Below, piece after piece: positions 1 through 6,215 of a DNA stretch of 7,037 bases (positions are counted from its first letter, which is position 1; every line of letters starts with the position of its first letter). This stretch comes from Deltaproteobacteria bacterium (GTDB lineage Bacteria > Desulfobacterota > Desulfobacteria > Desulfobacterales > JAFDHS01): NCBI GenBank assembly GCA_019308655.1, contig JAFDHS010000059.1, positions 1 through 7,037 of the forward strand. Reading direction: 5' to 3'. Position numbers and translations under genes: made by a program. The notes below the pieces were generated by a model. The model was not told where the DNA came from. It saw only the letters and a list, made by a program, of their open reading frames with translations, and did no database searches.

Positions 1-114
1 CCCGATAAAAACAAGATATATGAAATAGATGAGTTGGCCGAAGATGTGTTTGAATCTCAGGAAGAAGATAAGCCCTACATGTTTCCCGACCGGCCGACAC
101 CGGAAAATGAATAA
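1..114 (+). CDS. C-terminal end of an unrecognised acidic protein (5' partial)
   Basis: An open frame enters from the left edge in frame 1 and stops at TAA (112-114), giving 37 residues rich in Asp and Glu, with a Pro-rich end (PDRPTPENE). No family can be recognised from this tail and no domain is visible. It does not resemble the C-terminus of RpoN, the common neighbour of hpf in gammaproteobacteria. Its stop overlaps the ribosome binding site of the next gene and the gap is only 12 nt, so it is probably co-transcribed with the S30AE/cold-shock gene. That this is a real gene end rests on the open frame, the tight spacing and the well-placed downstream Shine-Dalgarno. Confidence 0.6.
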   Translation, partial: PDKNKIYEIDELAEDVFESQEEDKPYMFPDRPTPENE

Positions 115-126
115 GGAGGAAATACC

Positions 127-660
127 ATGAAAAGTCCATTACAAATTACCGCACGCGACTTTAAGCTTACCGAAGCGGATGAAAATGCGATTCGGGAGAA
201 AGCAGAAAATCTGGATCTTTTTTACGACCAGATTATGAGTTGCAGGGTACGGGTCGAAATTCCTCATAAGCATCAGCGCAAAGGAACTTTATATAATGTT
301 CAGATCGAGATAACAGTACCTAACGGTGAGTTGGTGGTAAAGAAAGAGCCCCATGAAGATCTTTTTGTCGCCATACGATCCGCCTTCAATACTGCACGGC
401 GCCAACTCCAGGATTATGCGGAACAGCGGCGGGGGGATGTAAAATACCATGAAGAGATGCCTCGTGCACGTGTCAGTAAACTCTTTCCGGAAAGGGATTA
501 CGGTTTTCTTATGACTCCGGATGAGCGGGAAATTTATTTTCACAAAAACAGCGTAATAGGGCATAAATTCAAGTCCCTTGATATTGGAATGAAGGTGCGT
601 TTTGTTGAAGAGCCAGGAGAAAAGGGACCACAGGCCACTACTGTATATACAACCGGCTGA
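127..660 (+). CDS. HPF/RaiA-type ribosome hibernation factor with C-terminal cold-shock-like domain
   Basis: This 177-residue protein has two modules. Residues about 1-105 fit the S30AE (HPF/RaiA/YfiA) fold: the ITARDFKLTEADENAIREKA start, a central strand with basic residues (PHKHQRKG), and the typical DLFVAIRSAFNTARRQL helix. Family members bind the decoding region of the 30S subunit and silence ribosomes in stationary phase or stress. Residues about 113-177 look like a cold-shock/OB domain, with an RNP1-like DYGFLM (124-129) and an RNP2-like EIYFHKNSV (135-143). This tail differs from the dimerising C-terminal domain of long-form HPF, so 100S dimer formation by that route is not expected. 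The ATG start is fixed by AAGGAGGA at 113-120. The gene lies 12 nt after the previous frame and 32 nt before the next, so it is probably within an operon. Cytoplasmic; no signal peptide. The ribosome role is by family; the added RNA-binding function of the tail is inferred. Confidence 0.88.
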   Translation: MKSPLQITARDFKLTEADENAIREKAENLDLFYDQIMSCRVRVEIPHKHQRKGTLYNVQIEITVPNGELVVKKEPHEDLFVAIRSAFNTARRQLQDYAEQRRGDVKYHEEMPRARVSKLFPERDYGFLMTPDEREIYFHKNSVIGHKFKSLDIGMKVRFVEEPGEKGPQATTVYTTG

Positions 661-692
661 AAAAGTAATTTTTTATAACAAGGAGAGATAAC

Positions 693-1076
693 ATGGCGAA
701 ACAGCTTTCTTTCACCAAGTACGAGCATCAAGTCACTCCCCGATTCAGAGAAAAAATCAGCAAGGCGGAATCTACTGAAGATGTAAAAAAATTTTTTATC
801 TATACCGCCATAGAACTGTTTGAAAATATTTTTGCGGAAAAAAAAATGAGCTTTGAGTATGAAGATATCGCTCTTATGCCGCACGCCACCCCTCCTTACA
901 CGCTAAACAAGAGACTGCTTTCCTCCGGAGATTTCAGCTCGCTTTGGAATGATTCCGACCTCCCCCACTTAATCGGCCGCCTGGCGGAACGGGCTGTGAA
1001 CCGTTATAAGCACCTTGAAAAGCATCCGGAAAAAACCGACGCAAAAATAACCGCTCCACCACCCCCGCCAAAATAA
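693..1076 (+). CDS. Hypothetical protein, 127 aa, with C-terminal polyproline tail
   Basis: I do not recognise this family. The ATG has a good Shine-Dalgarno (AGGAGA, 681-686, six nt upstream), and the gene starts 32 nt after the S30AE/cold-shock gene, so the two are probably co-transcribed. The protein is soluble, basic in the N-terminal third, and probably mostly helical (residues about 15-52 and 88-112), with a central loop PHATPPYTLNKRLLSSGDF. It ends in a low-complexity tail, TAPPPPPK, directly before the stop codon. There is no signal peptide, membrane helix, metal-binding motif or enzyme signature. A run of nine A residues (838-846) encodes the EKKM segment. Its position between a ribosome hibernation factor and two AAA+ proteases would suit a small adaptor or regulator, but that is context only. 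Confidence 0.75.
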   Translation: MAKQLSFTKYEHQVTPRFREKISKAESTEDVKKFFIYTAIELFENIFAEKKMSFEYEDIALMPHATPPYTLNKRLLSSGDFSSLWNDSDLPHLIGRLAERAVNRYKHLEKHPEKTDAKITAPPPPPK

Positions 1077-1108
1077 AGGACTTGAACTTTTTTACAGCGT
1101 TCAACCTG

Positions 1109-1195
1109 AGGATCGTGGACTAAACAAATAAATCATGGCAAAAGACAAGCAGGATTATAGAATTTATTTAATCCCCTTACTTAGTCCGCGATCCT
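1109..1195. repeat. Long imperfect inverted repeat (two-part stem, AT-rich centre)
   Basis: The outer arms are AGGATCGTGGACTAA (1109-1123) and TTAGTCCGCGATCCT (1181-1195). They are complementary over 15 positions, with one T-G wobble (an imperfect match on DNA, a pairable G-U in RNA). Inside, a second perfect 8-bp pair, AAATAAAT (1126-1133) with ATTTATTT (1162-1169), leaves a loop of 28 nt. No T-run follows the right arm, so it is not a standard intrinsic terminator. The element lies 11 nt upstream of the ribosome binding site of the Lon-like gene. It could be an operator, an RNA structure in read-through mRNA, or a small mobile or REP-like repeat. AACC occurs on both sides (1103-1106 and 1196-1199), but it abuts only the right arm, so it is weak evidence for a target duplication. 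Confidence 0.7.
1135..1163 (+). promoter_or_regulatory. Possible sigma-70-type promoter for the Lon-like gene
   Basis: ATGGCA (1135-1140, 4 of 6 matches to TTGACA) is followed by exactly 17 nt and then TAGAAT (1158-1163, 5 of 6 to TATAAT). Transcription would begin near 1170, about 50 nt upstream of the ATG at 1220. The pair lies within the loop and inner stem of the inverted repeat at 1109-1195, so a protein bound to the outer arms could flank or block it. The match is moderate and AT-rich DNA produces such pairs by chance. Confidence 0.35.
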
Positions 1196-1219
1196 AACCA
1201 ACAAATAGGAAGAAATCAT

Positions 1220-3691
1220 ATGCCTAAGAAATTTCCGGAAGTACCTGTGAACGATTTGCGAGCTTTTGTTGATCCTGAAACACTCCCTTGCGAAAACACC
1301 GCATCAGTCAAACCCCTGGAAAAGGGGGTAGTGGGTCAGACCAGGGGGATAGATGCCATTCAGTTCGGTATGGGCTTGAAAGACGGCGGGTATAATATCT
1401 TCGTAGCCGGTCCCCTCAAGGCAGGACTTACCTATATTACCAGAACTTTTCTGGAAGAACAAGCCAGGCAGGAACCGGTTCCGCCGGACTGGTGTTATGT
1501 CTTTAATTTCAAGAACCCGGACAAGCCCAAGAGTCTCCGCCTGGCTGCCGGTCGAGGCAAGGAATTGAAAAAGGATATGGAGATCTTTATCGAGACCCTC
1601 AAGACAAAAATCCCGGAAGCCTTTGACAGCGATGACTACAGTGCCAAGGAGTCTGAACTCCATCAAGACTTTGAAACAAAACAGCGCAAAATTATGGACG
1701 AGTTTTCCAGCGTGGCCAAGAAAGAAGGCTTCATTCTTCAATTTTCCCATGTGGGAATGGTCGTCATCCCTGCAAACAGGGAAGGCAAACCCATGAGCCA
1801 GGAAGATTTAAGCCGGCAGAGCGACGAAGAAAAAAGAGTTCTTCGGGAAAAAAGCGACAAGCTTCAGGAAAAAATGAAGATAGCGATCAAGCAAATTCGT
1901 GACGCCGAAGCAAAGTTCAAAAAAAAACACACTAAGCTTGATAATGAGGTGATTCTCTTTGTCGTCGAGCATCTCATGGAAAGCTTAATGGAAAAGTACG
2001 AGGAGGAACCGGATGTCAAGGAATTTTTAGAAGCTGCTCAAAAGGATATTCTTGAAAGCATAGATGATTTCAAGAAAGTACATAAAGAGCCGCAACAAAA
2101 AGGTCCGCTTCCCGGCCCGCCCCGGGAAAGTGTTTTCCGAAAGTATGAAGTCAATCTGCTCATCGACAATTCAGAAACCCATGGCGCTCCCGTGGTAATC
2201 GAATCCAACCCGGCGTATCCGAATCTTTTCGGAAGCATCGAAAAACAGGCCATGTTCGGAGCCCTTTTTACCGATTTTACCATGATCAAGCCGGGGGCTC
2301 TGCACAAGGCCAACGGCGGCTATCTGGTAATAAAGGCACTGGATCTGTTGAAATGGTATTTTTCCTACGAAGCTTTGAAGCGGGCGCTTGGACGCCAGGA
2401 GATAAAAATTGAGGATCCCGGAGAACTCTACGGATTGTTCAGCACACGGACCATTCGCCCGGAACCCATTCCACTCAACATCAAAATCGTTCTGACCGGA
2501 GATCCCTACATCTATGAGCTGCTCTATATTTACGACGAGCGCTTCCAGAAATTTTTCAAAGTAAAAGCTCACCTTGACGACCAAATCAATCGCGAAGAAC
2601 AGTGCATTCTCCAGTATATCAAGATGATGAGCCGTTTTTGCAAAGAAAAAAATATCCGGCACATTGACCGAACCGGTATTGCGCGGATACTGGAATACAG
2701 CATGAAAGTCACGGAAGATCGGGACAAGTTGAGCCTGGAGTTGGGCGATATCAGCGATCTGCTCAAGGAAGCCGATTATTTTGCCGGCCTGAAGAACGCG
2801 GAATTCATCCGTAAAGAACATGTAGAAACTGCCATCGAAAAGCGCATCTACCGGTCCAACCTGATTGAAGAACGGGTAAAGGAACTGGTCGAAAAGGACA
2901 TTCTCTGGGTGGAGACCCAAGGCAAAAAGATCGGTCAGGTCAACGGACTTTCCGTACTCATGACAGGGGACCACGAATTCGGCAAGCCCAACCGAATCAC
3001 GGCAACGGTCTCGGTGGGTCGTGAAGGGGTCGTTGGCATCGAACGGGAATCCAAGCTGAGCGGGAAGATTCACACCAAAGGCGTGATGATCCTGAGCAAT
3101 TTCATCAAAGAGCATTTTGCCCACAATAAACCCATTTCTCTTACGGCTTCGCTCTGTTTTGAGCAGAGTTACGGGGTGGTGGAAGGAGACAGCGCTTCCA
3201 GTACGGAACTCTATGCCCTGTTGAGCGCATTGAGCGACGTGCCTGTCAAGCAGGAAATTGCCGTTACCGGTTCCGTCAGTCAGAAAGGAGAAATTCAGCC
3301 GGTAGGCGGAACAAACCAAAAGGTGGAAGCCTTTTTCGATATTTGTAATCATAAAGGCCTCACCGGCGGTCAGGGGGTGATCATCCCGGAGAAGAACATC
3401 CGGAATCTCATGTTGAAAAAACAAGTCATCGAAGCGGTAAAGGCCGACCAATTCCATATATGGTCCATTTCCAGAATTGAAGAAGGGATCGAGATCCTGA
3501 CGGATATGGAAGCCGGTCAACTCCAACCCGACGGAACCTACCCGGAAGGCACGCTATTTCAAAAAGTGGATGAAAGGCTTTCCGAAATCGCCCGGATTGT
3601 AAAGGATTTCGGAAAAACCGGAGAAGAGAGCCGCAAAAAGTATGAAGATGAGTGGGGAGGTTCCCCTTACTGCGGCGCTTGGGTACCTTGA
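1220..3691 (+). CDS. Lon-like AAA_32-family protease (peptidase S16) with degenerate P-loop
   Basis: The 823-residue protein aligns in outline along the whole length of the bacterial Lon-like family annotated AAA_32 plus Lon_C (the YcbZ/LonC-like group). An N-terminal AAA+ part contains NIFVAGPLKAGLT (59-71), where relatives usually have GPPGTGR/K. A helical, coiled-coil-rich insertion follows at about 145-295. The AAA+ part resumes with PAYPNLFGSIE (331-341), ALHKANGGYLV (360-370) and RPEPIPLNIKIVLTGD (413-428). A helical lid follows, then the S16 peptidase from about 565 to 761. The Ser-Lys dyad is S658 in EGDSAS and K701 in GGTNQKVEAFF, 43 residues apart as in E. coli Lon (S679/K722). There is no N-terminal LON substrate domain, signal peptide or membrane helix, so it is cytoplasmic. 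The P-loop lacks its Lys/Arg (L70) and the Walker B-like strand ends in IKAL (K372), so ATP hydrolysis is doubtful; related LonC proteins are described as ATP-independent. The ATG has AGGAAG at 1207-1212. The hybrid protease gene follows after 52 nt. Confidence 0.92.
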   Translation: MPKKFPEVPVNDLRAFVDPETLPCENTASVKPLEKGVVGQTRGIDAIQFGMGLKDGGYNIFVAGPLKAGLTYITRTFLEEQARQEPVPPDWCYVFNFKNPDKPKSLRLAAGRGKELKKDMEIFIETLKTKIPEAFDSDDYSAKESELHQDFETKQRKIMDEFSSVAKKEGFILQFSHVGMVVIPANREGKPMSQEDLSRQSDEEKRVLREKSDKLQEKMKIAIKQIRDAEAKFKKKHTKLDNEVILFVVEHLMESLMEKYEEEPDVKEFLEAAQKDILESIDDFKKVHKEPQQKGPLPGPPRESVFRKYEVNLLIDNSETHGAPVVIESNPAYPNLFGSIEKQAMFGALFTDFTMIKPGALHKANGGYLVIKALDLLKWYFSYEALKRALGRQEIKIEDPGELYGLFSTRTIRPEPIPLNIKIVLTGDPYIYELLYIYDERFQKFFKVKAHLDDQINREEQCILQYIKMMSRFCKEKNIRHIDRTGIARILEYSMKVTEDRDKLSLELGDISDLLKEADYFAGLKNAEFIRKEHVETAIEKRIYRSNLIEERVKELVEKDILWVETQGKKIGQVNGLSVLMTGDHEFGKPNRITATVSVGREGVVGIERESKLSGKIHTKGVMILSNFIKEHFAHNKPISLTASLCFEQSYGVVEGDSASSTELYALLSALSDVPVKQEIAVTGSVSQKGEIQPVGGTNQKVEAFFDICNHKGLTGGQGVIIPEKNIRNLMLKKQVIEAVKADQFHIWSISRIEEGIEILTDMEAGQLQPDGTYPEGTLFQKVDERLSEIARIVKDFGKTGEESRKKYEDEWGGSPYCGAWVP

Positions 3692-3733
3692 AGGCTTTGC
3701 AGGATCACCATGAATATACAATAACGGAGACAA

Positions 3734-3738
3734 AGGAG
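3734..3738 (+). promoter_or_regulatory. Ribosome binding site that selects a GTG start at 3744
   Basis: AGGAG at 3734-3738 lies five nt before GTG 3744, a normal spacing, but only one nt before the ATG at 3740-3742. The ATG frame ends after 34 codons with no recognisable product, while the GTG frame runs 814 codons and immediately enters the Clp-type AAA+ module. The GTG is therefore the start. The competing, nearly overlapping ATG could lower initiation on the real gene. Confidence 0.7.
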
Positions 3739-3743
3739 CATGC

Positions 3744-6188
3744 GTGGGAAAAACGGTTTCACACAAAAGCGTCTTTTTGGAGTTCGAGAAACTAAGAACC
3801 CGACTCAAACAGGTCATATACGATCAAGACGAAGCAGTCGATGAAGTCGTGGATGCATTTATCCACATGAATTACAGACCCATGGAGACTCCACCCAAAG
3901 CCATTTTCAGTTTTCTCGGCCCTCCCGCCTCAGGGAAAATCTATCTCGCAAAATTGATCACGGAATTTTTAGATGAATTTGAAGCCGTTAAAATTTTTGA
4001 CATGGGCCAGTATGCCGAACCGGAGAATGAAGCCCGGCTGCTGGGCCAAACAGTTACTTATGAAGGGGTCCATGAAGGTGAACTTACAAAATTTATCAAG
4101 AAGCATCCAAAATCGATAATCCTCTTCGACGAGATCGAAAAAGCCGACAATCAGTTACAACTTGCCCTGCTTGACCTGATAACCGGGAGAGAAGCGGAAA
4201 GCGAAGTCGATTACAGTCAGGCCGTTATCATCTTTACTTCTACACTTGGAAGCGCACTCTATCAAAACAAAAAGTTTTTGAGTACATTTAAAAAAAACAA
4301 ACTGCGGGCCCAGGCACTTATCATGGATGCCGTCTCCAAAGAAAGAAAACTGGTGTATGATACGATCCGGAATGCCATTGCCCCCAAACTTCTTTCCTCA
4401 ATGTCCCAAAACTACATTGTATTACTCAATAAGCTCAGCCTGGATTCGATGATACGAATCGGCTCGGAATCCTTAAAGCGCCTGTCAAGTCATTTTACGG
4501 AAAAATCCAAAATTAAATTGGAATATCAATGGTTTGACCATATGGTTAAACTAATGGTACTTTCTTTCGCCCCTTATATCGATGCCAAAGGCGTTCAGCA
4601 AAAACTGCCTGATGCACTTTTTTACAAAATCACCCGATTTATTCGGGAAACTCAAACCATCCCCGACAAAGTAACCTTTAAACTTTCCAAATCAGTCAAA
4701 CTCTTTCTCGATGAACTGTATAAAGAAAGCGACATTTTAGAACAAAAGCTTTTTAAAAAAAACCAAGCCGTTGAATTGGAGTGGAAATCGTATAAGCGGA
4801 AAAAAAACCTTGTCTTCACAATAGATCGGGCCGAGCTGAAAAAACTTCCTCCATCCAAAGAACTTTTCCGGGAAGAGAGGCCGAGTGTTGAATTCCCCAC
4901 CATCGGTTTTGAAGATATCGCCGGCAATAAGACCATCAAAAAAAACCTGAGACAGATTATCAGTATTTTAAAAAAGCCGGAGCTTGTTAAAAAATTCGAT
5001 ATCGATATGCCAAAAGGAATGTTGCTTTACGGGCCCAAAGGGGTGGGCAAGACAATGTTGGGCAAAGCATTTGCAAAAGAGGCGGAAATCCCTTTTATTT
5101 ATGTCTCCGGCAGCGAGTTGTTTGATCCTGACTACATCAGAGACGTATATCAAAAAGCCAAAAAATTTGCCCCCAGCATCGTCTTTTTGGATGAAATCGA
5201 CATCAAGGGAATCATTGAGGGCGTTTATACGAATATGCCTGCCGAGCAAGTGGTCATGAACTTGAATGAACTTTCATCGGATCCGGATGAATTCGTATTT
5301 ACCATAGCCACAGCCAAAAACAAAGAAGACATTGATCCCGCCATTATCGCTCCGGGCAGGATTGATACCTTTGTGGAAGTGCCTGAACTTGACAAGGAAG
5401 CCAGAAGGTTTTTTATAGAAAAAATTCTGGAAAAACCCAATGATGGTAAAATCGATGTCGATAAAGTCGTACGATACATCTCGGGGATGAGCGGATACGA
5501 TTTGCAGCGAATCGGTAACGAAGCTTCACTTTATGCCATCCGCAACAATATGAATTGTATTACCGAAGAGATCCTTATTGAACAGATCAACAACATCAAA
5601 TACGGTTACAAACTTGAAAAAAAGCACATCAGAAACCTTGAAGAAGACCTGAAAAGCACTGCCTACCACGAAGCCGGCCATGCCGTGCTCTCATATCTTC
5701 TGCTCCCGGATATCAAGATCGAACAGGTGACCATTGCGCCAAGATTAGAAACGCTGGGATTCGTCTCCTACACCGCGGAAGATTTTGCAGGAAATGTTTC
5801 AAAGGAAGAAATATTCAACAATATCTGTGTATTCCTGGCAGGCAGGGTAGCCAATATCAAAAAAAGCGGGGCCGGGGGAATCAATACCGGTGCATCAAAC
5901 GACCTGGAGCAGGCCAGCTACCAGGCTTATTTAGCGATCGCCAACCTGGGAATGGATGAAGAAGTGGGGTATGTACATGTTGATATACTTGCCCAGAACA
6001 TCAACAAACAGATATTCCTTAAAAAAGTGGAAGAGCGTATAACAAAGTGGATCAGCAACGCCACAGCAAAAACCGAAATATTGGTAGAGAAACATTGGGA
6101 CAAGATCGATAAACTGGCCTCAATCCTTATCCAGCAGGAGATCGTTGACGGAGAAGAACTTGAAAATATAATGAAAGGCAAAGATTGA
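3744..6188 (+). CDS. Hybrid Clp-type AAA+ / soluble FtsH-type AAA+ M41 zinc metalloprotease
   Basis: The 814-residue protein has four parts. Residues 1-225 resemble the second AAA+ module of ClpA/ClpB: QDEAVDEVVDAF, P-loop GPPASGKI (59-66), pore-loop-like TYEGVHEGEL (105-114, Tyr106), Walker B IILFDEIEKAD (125-135). Residues 225-305 fit the Clp small domain. A Lys-rich linker runs from about 310 to 378. Residues 380-625 match the FtsH AAA+ module: GFEDIAGN, P-loop GPKGVGKT (430-437), Walker B FLDEID (481-486), PGR (537-539). Residues 632-814 are an M41 peptidase with HEAGH (642-646) and the third zinc ligand D720 in TGASND, 78 residues after H642 as in E. coli FtsH. The FtsH transmembrane and periplasmic part is absent and no hydrophobic helix replaces it, so the protein should be cytosolic. 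Expected role: zinc-dependent protein degradation. Several ATPase and pore residues are altered (see findings). It starts at GTG, 52 nt after the Lon-like gene, probably in the same operon. The domain assignments are solid; the substrates are unknown. Confidence 0.92.
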   Translation: MGKTVSHKSVFLEFEKLRTRLKQVIYDQDEAVDEVVDAFIHMNYRPMETPPKAIFSFLGPPASGKIYLAKLITEFLDEFEAVKIFDMGQYAEPENEARLLGQTVTYEGVHEGELTKFIKKHPKSIILFDEIEKADNQLQLALLDLITGREAESEVDYSQAVIIFTSTLGSALYQNKKFLSTFKKNKLRAQALIMDAVSKERKLVYDTIRNAIAPKLLSSMSQNYIVLLNKLSLDSMIRIGSESLKRLSSHFTEKSKIKLEYQWFDHMVKLMVLSFAPYIDAKGVQQKLPDALFYKITRFIRETQTIPDKVTFKLSKSVKLFLDELYKESDILEQKLFKKNQAVELEWKSYKRKKNLVFTIDRAELKKLPPSKELFREERPSVEFPTIGFEDIAGNKTIKKNLRQIISILKKPELVKKFDIDMPKGMLLYGPKGVGKTMLGKAFAKEAEIPFIYVSGSELFDPDYIRDVYQKAKKFAPSIVFLDEIDIKGIIEGVYTNMPAEQVVMNLNELSSDPDEFVFTIATAKNKEDIDPAIIAPGRIDTFVEVPELDKEARRFFIEKILEKPNDGKIDVDKVVRYISGMSGYDLQRIGNEASLYAIRNNMNCITEEILIEQINNIKYGYKLEKKHIRNLEEDLKSTAYHEAGHAVLSYLLLPDIKIEQVTIAPRLETLGFVSYTAEDFAGNVSKEEIFNNICVFLAGRVANIKKSGAGGINTGASNDLEQASYQAYLAIANLGMDEEVGYVHVDILAQNINKQIFLKKVEERITKWISNATAKTEILVEKHWDKIDKLASILIQQEIVDGEELENIMKGKD

Positions 6189-6215
6189 TAAACGCGTAAA
6201 ACGTTATAAATTAAT

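Noticed and set aside
838..846. A9 run in the 127-aa gene as a programmed slippage site.
   Set aside because: The zero frame continues normally to a conserved-looking end, and A8 runs also occur in the hybrid protease gene (4755-4762, 4938-4945), so it reflects Lys-rich, A-rich coding.
1082..1104. TTGAAC (1082-1087) pairing with GTTCAA (1099-1104) as a terminator after the 127-aa gene.
   Set aside because: The stem is only six AT-rich pairs and no T-run follows it; the T6 tract lies inside the loop.
1081..1109. CTTGAAC at 1081-1087 as a sigma-32 (heat-shock) -35 box, attractive for a protease gene.
   Set aside because: No CCCCATNT-like -10 box lies at 13-14 nt; the sequence there (around 1101-1109) matches at only about three positions.
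1109..1195. The inverted repeat as a CIRCE/HrcA operator.
   Set aside because: CIRCE reads TTAGCACTC-N9-GAGTGCTAA. Here the TTAG and CTAA ends face inward and the spacer is 57 nt, so both orientation and spacing are wrong.
2171..3526. A 451-codon open frame on the minus strand inside the Lon-like gene.
   Set aside because: It is fully antisense to a gene with strong conserved protein motifs, shows no recognisable domain of its own, and long antisense frames are common opposite biased codon usage.
1220..3691. The Lon-like gene as a classical Lon (lonA).
   Set aside because: It lacks the N-terminal LON substrate domain and has the long helical insertion in the AAA+ region typical of the AAA_32 group.
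4984..5259. A 91-codon + strand open frame inside the hybrid protease gene.
   Set aside because: It overlaps the FtsH AAA+ P-loop and Walker B coding region in another frame and has no own ribosome binding site or family resemblance.
6185..6210. TTGATA (6185-6190) and TATAAA (6205-6210) as a promoter for hemW.
   Set aside because: The hexamers are good but the spacer is only 14 nt, too short for a standard sigma-70 promoter, and the region is AT-rich.
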